Source of the DNA: Prionace glauca
Taxonomy: Eukaryota > Chordata > Chondrichthyes > Carcharhiniformes > Carcharhinidae
Direction of reading: 5' to 3'
Assembly (NCBI GenBank): GCA_037974335.1
Contig: CM075760.1
Span: 18,446,960-18,510,959, forward strand
DNA: 64,000 bases
The position numbers were made by a program, and so were the translations under genes. The notes beneath the pieces are model-generated. The model had not been told where the DNA came from and made no database searches. It saw only the letters and a program-made list of their open reading frames with translations. Positions 9,640-20,429 of this stretch are shown here, piece after piece; within the stretch, counting starts at the first letter, position 1; each line of letters opens with the position of its first letter.

Positions 9640-10180
9640 CCCATCAATAGGGCAAACAGAAAGCAGGGGAAAGGTTGTGGCACAGAAAGAGGCCATTCAG
9701 CCATTCACATCTTCACCAGCTTGGAAAATAAAGACTAGCCCTTCATTCTAATCCCACTTTCCAGCGATCCAGCCCCGAGCCCCGCTTTCTACAGGTTCCG
9801 GCATTTCAGCTATAGATCTGTGTGTGAGGCGAGTGAGCCAAGAGATTTCTATCTGAACCATCACTTTAGGCAGCAAATTCCAGACACCCACCATCCCTTG
9901 AATGAGAACCTTCTTCCCAATGCCCCTTCTAATCCTTCCACCAATCACTTTTTATCTGTGCAGGCTCCACTAACCCCCTCCGAACCATTACCACGCGTCA
10001 CCCCACGCCCCCCCCCCCCACCCCGATCCCCACCCACCCACAATAAATGACCTCTCTCTGCTCAGGGGAAACAAGCCTTTTCTATCCACCCTGTCATGGC
10101 TTCCACCTAATTTTGGACACCTCAGTTCGGTCCCCCTCAGCCTCCTCTGCTCTGGGGAAACAAAGCTTGCCATTCCAATC
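9640..10180 (-). mobile_element. Old CR1 3' fragment
   Basis: Reverse-strand remnant of the CR1 ORF2 end (VLIQGMVGVWNLLPKVMV) with a cytosine-rich interruption at about 9995-10045. Confidence 0.55.
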
Positions 10181-10189
10181 TTTCCTCAT

Positions 10190-10525
10190 CACCACAATCT
10201 GGGCCTTGTATCAGTAATCTCTGCCCTAAACCTCTCTCACGGTTATTACAATCTGGGCCTTGTATCAGTAATGTCTGCCCTAAACCTCTCTCAGTTATTA
10301 CAATCTGGACCTTGTTTTAGTAAACTCTGCCCTGAACCTCTCTCAGTTATTATAATGTGGGCCTTGTATCAGTAAACTCTGCCCTGAACCTCTCTCAGTT
10401 ATTTTAGTCTGAGCCTAGTATCAGTATTCTTTGTTGTAAACCTCTCTGAGTTATTACAATCCGGGTCTTGTACCAGTAAACTCTGCCCGAAACCTCTCTC
10501 AGTTATTACAATCTAGACCTTAAGC
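10190..10525. repeat. 52-bp minisatellite, about seven units
   Basis: The block ACAATCTGGGCCTTGTATC recurs at 10194, 10248, 10300, 10352, 10404, 10456 and 10508. The spacing is 52 bases except for the first (54). Units diverge by several bases. The array stops where the CR1 copy begins. Confidence 0.9.
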
Positions 10526-12600
10526 AGAGTGGGAGTGTGCTGAACTGGAGAAAGGTGAGCTATGGCAGGATTAGGAGGGAGCTGCAGCAAACTGATTGGG
10601 AGGGACTGTTAGCTGGCGTCCATGGTTGGCAAGTGGGAGGCATTTAGGGACAAAATGAAATGGTTGCAGGGGAGGTATGTTCCGGTTAAGCGAAAGGATG
10701 GGAAAGGAAGGATTAGACAGCCGTGGATTACGGAGGATATTGAAGACTTGGTCAGGAAGAAGAGGGAGGCGTATGTTAGGTCAAAACAAATGGGTACGGA
10801 GAGTGCGCTGGAAGAATATAGCGAGAGTAGGAGGGAGCTAAAAAGGGGAATTAGAAGGGCGAAGAGAGGGCATGAGATGGCTTTGGCTGGTAGGATTAAG
10901 GAAAATCCAAAGGCATTTTATTCCTATATCAGAGGCAATAGAGTAGTTAGAGGGAAAATTGGTCCTCTTAGGGACAAGAGTGGTGAGTTGTGTATTGAGT
11001 CGGAGGGGATGGGGGAGCTCCTGAATGAATACTTTGCGTCGGTATTCACAAAGGAGAGGGGTTCGGAATCGTGTGGTCTCTTGGAGGGAGTGAAGGTTTA
11101 TTTGCAGGATATAGTTATTACGAGAGAGGAAGTGCTAGGGCTTTTAGGTAGCGTAAGGACGGATAAAGCTCCGGGGCCTGATGGTATTTATCCCAGGCTG
11201 CTTAGGGAGGCGAAAGATGAAATTGCTGGGCCTCTGGCGCAAATCTTTGCCTCTTCTTTGGACACAGGTGAAGTCCCAGAAGACTGGAGGGTAGCAAATG
11301 TGGTCCCGTTGTTCAAAAAAGGTAGTAGGGATAACCCTGGGAATTATAGACCGGTGAGTTTGACGTCGGTGGTAGGGAAGTTAATGGAAAAAATTCTTAA
11401 GGGTAGGATGTATGAGCATTTGGAGCGTTGCGATCTGATTAGGGATAAGCAACATGGCTTTGTTAGAGGGAGGTCTTGCCTTACGAATCTGGTGGAATTC
11501 TTTGAGGAGGTGACAAAAACGGTTGACGATGGGAAAACCGTTGATGTCATCTATATGGATTTCAGTAAGGCGTTTGACAAAGTCCCTCACGGTAGGCTGG
11601 TAGAAAAGGTTAAGGCGCATGGGATACGAGGCAAGGTAGCTAAGTGGATTGAGAACTGGCTGGGAAATAGGAGACAGAGGGTAGCTGTGGAGGGGACCTT
11701 GTCGGGCTGGAGGCCAGTGACCAGTGGTGTGCCACAGGGCTCAGTACTGGGACCTCTCCTCTTTGTAGTCTACATAAATGACTTGGAAGAGGGCGTAGGT
11801 GGTGTGATTAGCAAGTTTGCTGATGACACCAAGATGGCAGGGTTGGCGGGTATGGAATTGGATTGTCAGGTGATACAACAGGATATAGATAGGTTGGTGC
11901 AGTGGGCAGATAGGTGGCAGATGGCATTTAATCCTGACAAATGCGAGGTGATGCATTTTGGACGGAATAATGCAGAGAGGAGCTATGTGATTAAAGGGAG
12001 GCCGATTAGAAGTATAGCCATACAGAGGGACCTGGGAGTGCAGGTTCACAAATCCATGAAGGTTGCATCACAAGCTGCTGTCTAATGCTTCAGTTGTACA
12101 GAACATTGGTTAGACCGCATTTGGAGTACTGCGTCCAGTTCTGGTCACCTTACTACCGGAAGGACGTGGAGTCTCTGGAAAGGGTGCAGAGGAGGTTTAC
12201 CAGGATGTTGCCTGGCATGGGGGGACTGGGTTACGAGGAGAGGTTGAAGAAACTGGGACTATTCTCCTTGGCAAGCCGGAGATTGAGAGGGGACATGATA
12301 GAAGTATATAAGATAATGAAGGGAATGGATAGAGGTAATAGTGAGAGACTGCTCCCTAGACTGGATACGAACACGAGAGGTCATCATTTAAGGGTGAGGG
12401 GGGAGAGGTATAATTTGGAGGTGAGAAGAAGGTTCTTTACGCAGAGAGTTGTGGGGGTCTGGAACGCGCTACCGAGTAGGGTGGTGGAGGCAGGAACATT
12501 GGACTCGTTTAAGATGCAGTTAGATAGGCACATGAGTGAAACGAGAATGGAGGGATATGGTAGGGGATATTAAATAGGGTTAAACCTCGGGAGACACCGG
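10523..12600 (+). mobile_element. CR1 LINE, 5'-truncated, RT region nearly open
   Basis: Lacks the endonuclease and ORF1. An open frame at 10622-12085 (487 codons) carries RT blocks [62 protein letters not shown] and FADDTKMAG. The second frame, 12085-12573, gives the C-terminus (LEYCVQFWSPYYRKD, RFFTQRVVGVWNALP). The break between them corresponds to a short internal deletion: the residues between the LGVQVHKSMK and LQLYRTL blocks, about 25 in the full copy, are missing. It is about as divergent from the 15-19 kb element as a separate subfamily, and cannot be autonomous. Confidence 0.9.
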
Positions 12601-12639
12601 AAAGGCAGACTGTAAGATTAATATTTTTGAATTTATTCC

Positions 12640-13095
12640 ACAGGTGGAGGTCCACCTCGTGTCAAACGAGGGACATTCACACGGCGGGTCGTGCTTGGGC
12701 TGCTCTTGGAGGTTCCGGGAGTGGCCTAGTACTTGATGTCAGTGTGTGTGCTTGATCCTGGACCGGTAGATGGGCGCCGCAACAGCTCAGTGACTAGCAC
12801 TGCTGGCTGTGCAGGCACATGGATTTGGGCCTGTGTCTGTGGGAGTTTGCGCATTCTCCCTGTGGTTGCGTGGGTTTCCTCCGGGCGCTCCGGTTTCCTC
12901 CCACACCCCAAAAATATGCTCTCAGGCTAATCGGTTTTTACCAAATTGACACTATTTCTTCCCTGAATCTGACTGAGTAGGGTTCCATTCATAGATATGC
13001 AGGGTAGAATAGGTGTAGGGTGATGTGGCGGCGCGGGCTCGTTGGGCCGAAGGGCCTGTTTCCCGTGCTGGATTGTTCTTTGTTCTTTGTTCTTT
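12640..13095 (+). repeat. SINE, near-complete copy
   Basis: Starts with a GTGTCAAACGAGGGACATTC block and ends with GGCGCGGGCTCGTTGGGCCG and a TTCTTTG-repeat tail. It is colinear with 7800-8272 and follows directly on the CR1 3' end. An old CR1 piece (13096-13290) follows. Confidence 0.75.
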
Positions 13096-13289
13096 TCAGA
13101 GGACACAAAGATTTGATATAATTGACAACAGATTTGAAGGGGATGATAAGGACATTTTTTTACACAATCATATGATCTGGAATGCATAAACTGACAGGTG
13201 CTCGAAGCAGGTTTAATAGTAAGTTTAAAAGGAAATTGGATAAATATTGACGGAGTTATGGTGAATGGGATTAATTAGATAGTTCACTC

Positions 13290-13825
13290 ATCTTTTTGTC
13301 ATTTTGAATGTTTCTCCCTTAAGTTTTAATATTTGATCTTTTCCTTCACAATGTGTCTGAAACAAAAGATTAAACCATTGGGTTTGATGAGCTGTCAGAT
13401 CTGTTTCCTATGTGTCTGTGTAAATTGAGAACTGCAGATAACCATGAGAAGGAACTGATTATTTTCAGTTCCTCTAGCAGATATACCTCAGATATCAGAA
13501 ATCTCAGGAGATTCTCATGCCCTCATTATTCTAGCCACAAATATAACAGCTCTCAGTCAGGCTGAGTCAGTCACATGTGTCTCTGTTATAATGTTTCCAC
13601 TTCTATTTTATCACTCACTTCCCAGTGACACTCACCATAAGACAGACAGTTTAAATTATCATTGCTCCCTTACATCTTCTCCCCCTATTGTAATCGGATG
13701 TTTGTTGGGCCTCTTGTCTCCTTTAAGGTCAGATTACCTGCAGTTCAAATGACCTCAGAGACACTGAAACCAACCTTTGTGATTAATATTATACCAGATT
13801 CCAGTCAGCCCCAGGAGCTGCAGTT
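13290..13825. other. No feature recognised
   Basis: AT-rich sequence with no sizeable open frame and no repeat I recognise. Confidence 0.4.
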
Positions 13826-13829
13826 GTAA

Positions 13830-14225
13830 AATACAGTAAGAAGTCTCACCACACCAGGTTTAAGTTCAACCAGCTTATTTGATAGTAAAGCTTGTGGGAT
13901 TACTTCACTCAAAGGGTGGTGAATCTCTGGAATTCCCTGCCCGTTGAAGTGGTGGAGGCTGCCTCACTAAATATTTTTAAGAAACGGGTTGATGGGTTTT
14001 TGATAAGAGAGGGGATTAAGGGTTATGGGGAAAGGGCGGGAAGGTGGAGCTCAGTCACGACAGATCAGCCATGATCTTATTGAATGGCGGGGCAGGCTCG
14101 AAGGGCCAGATGGCCTACTCCTGCTCCTATTTCTGATGTTCTTAAATAAATTGGTTGAACTTCAACCTGCTGTTGTGAGACTTCTTACTGTGTTTACCCC
14201 AGTTCAACGCCAGCATCTCTATGTC
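13830..14225. repeat. Inverted Penelope-like tails around a CR1 3' fragment
   Basis: An antisense tail (about 13838-13892) and a sense tail (about 14150-14225) face each other. A plus-strand CR1 3' fragment (13896-14147, YFTQRVVNLWNSLPVEVVE) lies between them, very close in sequence to the full CR1 copies. Confidence 0.7.
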
Positions 14226-14559
14226 ATGACTACCATCGACATTGTAAAATACAGCAGGATTGGAATAACTGACAGGTTATTGTTTGATATTGACAGTGGC
14301 AGAGTAACACACACTGGAATTTAAATACATTATATCAATAGACCACGACTCAGTCACACTATCAAATGAAACCTAAAGTTTGGTTATGGTGCACTGGATA
14401 CTGACTGGATTATCATTACATTGGATGTAATGCTGTGTTCACTAACATACTGCAATGTGACTCTTATTATGTGAACAAACACTGTTTATGTTACACTCAG
14501 AGTCAGTCAGTGTTTTGCTGTGTTTTCTCTGTGCTCCATCTCCACTCTGATTGGACTGG

Positions 14560-15130
14560 AGCTTGTGTGTGGGTCATTGTTACACTGAGACTCTGTTATT
14601 ATTGGACAAGCAGCAAGTCATCGTCACAATACTGGGCTGATTGACAGCGCCTTGGACCATTGGGAACAGGGGGAGGTGCTGGAGGGCTGATCTGGAGCGC
14701 TCGGTCCTCCAACCAATCGGAGCGAAAGAGGGGCGGGCCCAGCTTTGACTGGAGCATGCGCAGTGTGAGTAATGGCGATGGAAAACGGTTTTTGTTTTGG
14801 GCTCGCAAATCTGTTCGAGGTGATTGGCGGTACGGAGAGAGCAATGGATCGCCCAGACGGGTGAAAACGCTGCGTAAGCATGCGGTGTAAGTAGCAAACC
14901 GCGGAAGAGAGCTTCCCGGACTCAGTTTGTTCCGAGCAGGGCCGCAGCTCCTCAGGTTCACTCCGGGTTACCTTTCGCCATCTTTATTGTGGGCAACATG
15001 CAGCGGTGCGCACGCGAGGCCGCCATGTTTGTGGAGGGCAATGATGTCATTAAGTGGGAGGAGCTTGTTCCCCATTGTTCAGAATGGAGACAAATTGTCC
15101 ATCAAACTGCATCAACCCTCTGAGTCCCAA
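14560..15130. promoter_or_regulatory. GC-rich promoter-like island
   Basis: Contains several CCAAT motifs in both orientations (for example ACCAATCGGAGCG), a GGGGCGGGCCC box, GCATGCGCAGTGTGAG (NRF1-like, about 14755) and GAGGCCGCCATGTTTGTG (YY1-like, about 15017). It resembles the zinc-finger promoters of the cluster in composition but is not clearly colinear with them. No coding exon next to it is recognised; a CR1 occupies the right side. Confidence 0.5.
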
Positions 15131-15232
15131 TGTCTTCTTGATAAGAACATAAGAAATAGGAGCAGGAGTAGGCCATCTGGCCCTTCGAGCCTGCCCCGCC
15201 ATTCAATAAGATCATGGCTGATCTGTCGTGAC

Positions 15233-18142
15233 TCAGCTCCACCTTCCCGCCCTCTCCCCATAACCCTTAATCCCTTCTCTTATCAAAAACCCATCAACCC
15301 GTTTCTTAAAAATATTTAGCGAGGCAGCCTCCACCACTTCAACGGGCAGAGAATTCCAGAGATTCACCACCCTTTGAGTGAAGAAGTTCCTCCTCAACTC
15401 TGTTCTAAACCGCCCCCCCTTTATCTTGAGGCTGTGCCCCCTAGTCCTACTGTCTTTTTTGAGCGGGAACAGTCTCTCCACCTCTATCCTATCCATCCCA
15501 TTCATCATCTTATACGTCTCAATGAGATCTCCCCTCATTCTTCTAAACTCTAACGAGTACAAGCCTAGTTTATTCAGCCTCTCCTCATAGCTCAATCCCC
15601 TCAACTCCGGTATCAGCCGAGTAAACCTCCTCTGCACTCCCTCCAGGGCCAAAACATCCTTGCGCAGGTGCGGCGCCCAAAACTGCACACAGTACTCCAG
15701 CTGCGGCCTCACCAATGCCCTATACAGCTGCAGCAAGACCTCCCTACTTTTATATTCAATCCCCTTCGCTATGAAGGCCAGCATCCCATTCGCCTTCCTG
15801 ACCACCTGCTGCACCTGCAAGCTGGGTTTTTGCGACTCATGCACAAGGACCCCGAGGTCCCTCTGCACCGTCGCCTGCTGCAGTTTTTCGCCCCGTAAGT
15901 AATAGTCCTTCCTACCATTCCTCCTACCAAAGTGGACCACCTCACACTTGCCAACATTAAATTCCATTTGCCATTTCCTGGCCCATTCGCCCAGCCTATC
16001 TAGATCCTTCTGCAGACTCTCCACACCCTCCGCACAATTTGCCTTTCCCCCAATCTTGGTGTCATCAGCAAATTTCGACACCCTGCACTCGGTTCCCTCC
16101 TCCAGATCATCTATATAAATGGTAAATAGCTGAGGCCCCAGCACCGACCCCTGGGGCACCCCACTAGTCACCAACCGCCAATCCGAATAGCATCCATTGA
16201 CCCCCACTCTCTGCCTCCTATTTGACAACCAATCCTCTATCCACGCTAACACCCTACCCCCAACTCCATGTCCCCTGACCTTCTGCAATAACCTCTTGTG
16301 AGGTACCTTGTCAAACGCCTTCTGAAAATCCAGAAAGACCACATCCACCGGCTCTCCTCCATCCACTGCCCTAGACACATCCTCATAGAACTCCAGTAAA
16401 TTTGTCAGACACGACTTCCCTTTAATGAAACCGTGTTGCGTCCGCCCTGTCAAGCAATTCCCCTCAAGATGCCTCGCTATTTCCTCCTTAATGACGGTTT
16501 CTAACATTTTACCTACCACAGACGTTAAACTAACCGGCCTATAATTCCCCGCCTTTTGCCTGCCACCCTTCTTAAACAACGGCGTAACATTAGCCGTTTT
16601 CCAATCTTCCGGCACTTCCCCGGAATCCAGCGACGTCTGGAAAATAACCACCAAGGCATCCACTATCACCTCCGCCATTTCTTTCAGAACCCTCGGATGC
16701 ATTCCATCCGGTCCTGGGGACTTGTCCACAATCAGCCCCTCCAGTCTGTCGAGCACCACCTCTCTAGTAACAGTAATGTCATTAAGACCCTCCATTCCGA
16801 CCACCTTTCCATCGCTAACACCCGGCAAATTATTCACGTCCTCCTCCGTGAAGACAGAAACAAAGAAGTTATTCAAGACCTTAGCCATATCCCTATCCCC
16901 TACCACTAGCTCCCCTTTCTCATCCTCTAAAGGACCAACGTTTATCCTAGCCAGCCTCTTCCTTTTTATATATTTATAAAAACTCTTGCTATCCTTTTTT
17001 ATATTAAGTGCTAGCCCAGCCTCATAGCTTCTCCTACCCTCCTTTATCAATTTCTTTGTCAATCTTTGTTGACATTTAAACCTTTCCCAATCCTCTTCTC
17101 GCCCACTGCTCTTAGCTACTCTAAACTCCTCCGCTTTTAATTTAACACTTTCCTTCACCTCCTTCGTTATCCACGGCTTATTACCTCTCCTCCTACTGTC
17201 CTTTTTAACCATCGGAATAAATTTCTGCTGAGCACCAAGAAAGATCTCCTTAAAGATCCTCCACTGCTCCTCAGCAGACCTACCTTCCTTCGCGTTCCCC
17301 CAGTCCACATTCGCCAATTCTTCTCTCATCCTACCATACTCCCCTCTATTCAAACAAAGGACGCGTGTCTGGGAACCCACTTTCTCCTCCTCCATCTGCA
17401 CCAGAAACTCCACCATACAATGATCACTCTCTCCAAGAGGATCCTTCACCGCAAGGTCCCTAATTCTACCCGCCTCATTACATAGCACCAGATCCAAGAT
17501 AGCTCGCTCCCTCGTCGGCTCCAACACACACTGTTCAAGGAAATTATCCCGGCAGCATTCCAAGAACTCCTCCTCGAGCCCACCTCGTCCAACATGGGTC
17601 GACCAATCAATATGCAGATTGAAATCTCCCATAACTACTGCCGTCCCATTCCTGCAAGCTGCACTTATTTGCGCGTTAACAGCCCGCCCCACCTCCAGAT
17701 CATTATTCGGGGGCCTATAGACGACACCCACTAGCGTCTTCCTCCCTTTTCTGTTCCTAATCTCCACCCACAACGATTCCACTTTCTGCTCCTTGGCTCC
17801 GATATCATCCCTTGCTACCACCTTGATACTATCCTTAATCAGCAGAGCTACTCCACCCCCTCTTTCCTCCTGCCTATCCTTCCTGAACACTTGATAACCC
17901 TGTACATTCATCTCCCAGTCCCTGTCACCTTGCAGCCACGTCTCTGTAATGGCCACCAGATCGTATCCATTTGTGTCGATCTGCGCCATCAGCTCATCCA
18001 CTTTATTCCGAATGCTTCGTGCATTCAGATAAAGCGCTTTCATCCCAGCCTTCACCTGGACCCTACTTGCCGTAACGCCACCAATTGGGACATCCTTTGC
18101 CTCTTCCCTTACCTGTACCCTATCCTTAACTTTAGACCTCAT
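15233..18142 (-). CDS. CR1 ORF2: endonuclease-reverse transcriptase
   Basis: The frame is open for 969 codons from the ATG at 18142, which lies 36 bases after the ORF1 stop. The frame continues upstream without an ATG, so this start is my choice. The N-terminal third is an apurinic-type endonuclease with LNARS, TETWL, VVYRPP, GDFNLHIDW and SDH blocks. The middle holds RT blocks [62 protein letters not shown] and FADDTKIGG. The C-terminus (LEYCVQFWAPHLRKD; FFTQRVVNLWNSLPVEVV) is the region left in most truncated CR1 fragments. It would nick target DNA and copy its own RNA there. About ten residues differ from the copy at 43.7-46.6 kb. Confidence 0.92.
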   Translation of the reverse strand: MRSKVKDRVQVREEAKDVPIGGVTASRVQVKAGMKALYLNARSIRNKVDELMAQIDTNGYDLVAITETWLQGDRDWEMNVQGYQVFRKDRQEERGGGVALLIKDSIKVVARDDIGAKEQKVESLWVEIRNRKGRKTLVGVVYRPPNNDLEVGRAVNAQISAACRNGTAVVMGDFNLHIDWSTHVGRGGLEEEFLECCRDNFLEQCVLEPTRERAILDLVLCNEAGRIRDLAVKDPLGESDHCMVEFLVQMEEEKVGSQTRVLCLNRGEYGRMREELANVDWGNAKEGRSAEEQWRIFKEIFLGAQQKFIPMVKKDSRRRGNKPWITKEVKESVKLKAEEFRVAKSSGREEDWERFKCQQRLTKKLIKEGRRSYEAGLALNIKKDSKSFYKYIKRKRLARINVGPLEDEKGELVVGDRDMAKVLNNFFVSVFTEEDVNNLPGVSDGKVVGMEGLNDITVTREVVLDRLEGLIVDKSPGPDGMHPRVLKEMAEVIVDALVVIFQTSLDSGEVPEDWKTANVTPLFKKGGRQKAGNYRPVSLTSVVGKMLETVIKEEIARHLEGNCLTGRTQHGFIKGKSCLTNLLEFYEDVSRAVDGGEPVDVVFLDFQKAFDKVPHKRLLQKVRGHGVGGRVLAWIEDWLSNRRQRVGVNGCYSDWRLVTSGVPQGSVLGPQLFTIYIDDLEEGTECRVSKFADDTKIGGKANCAEGVESLQKDLDRLGEWARKWQMEFNVGKCEVVHFGRRNGRKDYYLRGEKLQQATVQRDLGVLVHESQKPSLQVQQVVRKANGMLAFIAKGIEYKSREVLLQLYRALVRPQLEYCVQFWAPHLRKDVLALEGVQRRFTRLIPELRGLSYEERLNKLGLYSLEFRRMRGDLIETYKMMNGMDRIEVERLFPLKKDSRTRGHSLKIKGGRFRTELRRNFFTQRVVNLWNSLPVEVVEAASLNIFKKRVDGFLIREGIKGYGERAGRWS

Positions 18143-18177
18143 AGCGTCACCTACCCTCGCACCCTCCCCCCCCCTAA

Positions 18178-19068
18178 TTAGTTTAAAGCCTTGTCTACAG
18201 TCCTCTTTACTCGATTCGCCAGCACTCTGGTCCCAGCATGATTCAGACCAACCCCATCCAGCCCGAACAGGTCCCACCTACCCCAATACTGGTGCCAATG
18301 CCCCATAAATTCGAACCCATTCCTCCCACACCAATCCCTGAGCCACCCATTTACTTCCTTTATCCTATCAACCCTACACCCGTCTGCCCTCGGTTCAGGC
18401 AGTAGCCCAGAGATAACCACCTTGTCGGTTCTACTTTTTAATTCCATTCCCAGCTTCTCATACTCCCTTCCCAGATCCTCAGTCCGCATTTTGCCTACGT
18501 CGCCGGCACCCACATGTACTACAACGACTGGGTTCTCACCCTCCCACTCCAGATTCCTCTGCAGCCCAGCTGCGACATCCTGTACCCGAGCACCAGGCAG
18601 ACAACACACCCTTCTGTGCACTTTGTCATTGTGACAAAGGACAGTGTCAATACCCTTCACCCCACTATCCCCAATCACTACTACGTTCCTTTTCCCCTTC
18701 TTTTTGCCTATGTCCTGCTGCATCACTGTACCGTGTGCAGTTTGCTCACCAACCTCGTCCTCTTCCAGACTGGAAGCAAGAACCTCAAACCTGTTATGCA
18801 GGTTAAGAGGCTGAGGCCTCCTCTCCTCACCCCCCTTCCTCCTCCCAGCAGCCCCCTTTTGTCCCTGACCCTTAGATTTAGCCAGTCTAGGGGCACCCTC
18901 TCTCCCCCTGATGAGCCTCAGTGTCTGTAGCTCAGAGGCCAGCTCATCCACCTTGAGCTGGAGCTCCTCCAGCAACCTGCACTTACTGCAGACATGGTCA
19001 CTGGGAAGGACCCTGGGGTCCACCAGTTCCCACATCATACAGAAACCACACATCACATGCCCCTCCAT
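18178..19068 (-). CDS. CR1 ORF1: zinc-motif, coiled-coil, SGNH-esterase-like protein
   Basis: The protein has 296 codons. Residues 7-30 carry CGFC...CSKC (two CxxC pairs), followed by a leucine-rich likely coiled coil (about 31-52), then a basic linker. The C-terminal half resembles the SGNH esterase domain known in CR1/L2 ORF1: VVVIGDSGVKG (Ser near 135), HVGAGDVGK (near 185-193, where Asn of the usual GxND block is replaced) and GLNHAGTRVLA near the end with the expected His. CR1 ORF1 proteins are thought to bind RNA and membranes. No internal stops. It is the only complete ORF1 in the window. Confidence 0.85.
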   Translation of the reverse strand: MEGHVMCGFCMMWELVDPRVLPSDHVCSKCRLLEELQLKVDELASELQTLRLIRGREGAPRLAKSKGQGQKGAAGRRKGGEERRPQPLNLHNRFEVLASSLEEDEVGEQTAHGTVMQQDIGKKKGKRNVVVIGDSGVKGIDTVLCHNDKVHRRVCCLPGARVQDVAAGLQRNLEWEGENPVVVVHVGAGDVGKMRTEDLGREYEKLGMELKSRTDKVVISGLLPEPRADGCRVDRIKEVNGWLRDWCGRNGFEFMGHWHQYWGRWDLFGLDGVGLNHAGTRVLANRVKRTVDKALN

Positions 19069-19324
19069 TATTCACTGTAATTTTTTATGTGAAAAAAATT
19101 TTTCCTTGTTTCTTGCTGTAGTAGTATTGGGAAAAAAATTTTTTTTTTTTTTTTTCCTTGTTTTTTTTCAAACGAACTCACCTGTCCTTTTTTCCCTCAA
19201 GCCCTTTTTGATATTAAGCCCTATTAGCTCACTCTGCTTCCCTCTCACTCCACTGCCCGCTCAGACGCTGCCCGCTTCCTACACCAGGCCTCCTTTTAAA
19301 CCTAGCGCTGATTAGAAGCAGGCT

Positions 19325-19874
19325 CGTCCACAACTCGTTCTAAACTAGCAGTAAAGACAATAAAATAAATGCTTTAAACAGTTCTACAAAGAACAAAGTG
19401 CTTTAAACTTATTTTAAACAGGTTTTTAACAGGTAAATTCTTAGCTCTCTCTCTCTCTGCTCAGCAAACAGTGAAAGGCTTCACCGTGTGGCCCTGATAA
19501 TTAATTTAAATTAAAGCAGCTTCGTCCACAACTCGTTCTAAACTAGCAGTAAAGACAATAAGATAAATGCTTTAAACAGTTCTACAAAGAACAAAGTGCT
19601 TTAAACTTATTTTAAACAGGTTTTTAACAGGTAAATTCTTAGCTCTCTCTCTCTCTGCTCAGCAAACAGTGAAAGGCTTCACCGTGTGGCCCTGATAATT
19701 AATTTAAATTAAAGCAGCTTCGTCCACAACTCGTTCTAAACTAGCAGTAAAGACAATAAAATAAATGCTTTAAACAGTTCTACAAAGAACAAAGTGCTTT
19801 AAACTTATTTTAAACAGGTTTTTAACAGATAAATTCTTAGCTCTCTCTCTCTCTGCTCAGCAAACAGTGAAAGG
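19325..19874 (-). repeat. 198-bp tandem monomers in the CR1 5' UTR
   Basis: The block CGTCCACAACTCGTTCTAAA starts at 19325, 19523 and 19721, a period of exactly 198 bases. There are two full units and one partial unit (cut at about 19874). Units differ by only a handful of bases and each has a CTCTCTCTCT tract. The arrangement resembles promoter monomers of mammalian L1. Confidence 0.92.
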
Positions 19875-19889
19875 GCAGAGCGGTGACAG

Positions 19890-20230
19890 AGAAGGAAAAA
19901 TAAAGAGAAATAAAAGCAGAAAATGCTGGAAAATCTCAGCAAATCTGACAGCATCTGTCGGGAGAGAATAGAACGCTCTCCCCACTCACATTGTCTGTAC
20001 ATTTAAGACTTAATTACCTGTAAAAATTGCATTCCAACCATTATTTTGTGAATTGAGGTTGTGTCTTTCTATGCCTTGTTTGTGGACAGAACTCCCACTC
20101 ACCTGACGAACGAGCAGCACACAGAAAGCTCGTGGATTTTGCTACCAAGTAAACCCATTGGACTTCAATCTGGTGCAGTGAGACTTCTTACTGTGTTTAC
20201 CCCGGTCCAACACCATCTCCACTTCAGAGA
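19890..20230. repeat. Repeat tails flanking the CR1 5' end
   Basis: An antisense tail with AAATGCTGGAAAATCTCAGC (about 19915-19960) is followed by a sense Penelope-like tail (19960-20225, ending GTTTACCCCGGTCCAACACC). Confidence 0.55.
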
Positions 20231-20429
20231 AAATAGAACCAACATTTCGAGACTGGATGACCCATAAAGCTTGTACATGTGTAAACAGAGCATGTAAACT
20301 CCGACACCTCCATGCACCTTTGTACACCTCTATCAATCTACTTTGCTCCAAGGAGAACAACCGCAATTTATAAAAAAAAAGACAATGTGAGAAGATAAAA
20401 GTGAAGGTAAGAGTTTTATAAGTTTTCTT

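Larger units (their letters stand above)
15143..19874 (-). mobile_element. CR1 LINE, essentially full length
   Basis: The minus-strand element has, in order, tandem 5' UTR monomers (19874-19325), further 5' UTR, ORF1 (19068-18178), ORF2 (18142-15233) and a 3' UTR ending at about 15143 in ATGTTCTT-type sequence. Eight-base terminal repeats are a CR1 trait. Both ORFs are open and all catalytic blocks I checked are present, so this copy may be, or recently have been, active. No clear target-site duplication was found. Confidence 0.9.

Noticed and set aside
9995-10045. CRISPR-like or regulatory repeat
   Set aside because: Only a cytosine-rich low-complexity patch; no spacers or repeats.
15378-17000. 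Plus-strand frames of 70-117 codons opposite CR1 ORF2
   Set aside because: Antisense shadows of ORF2; the same peptides recur opposite every CR1 copy.
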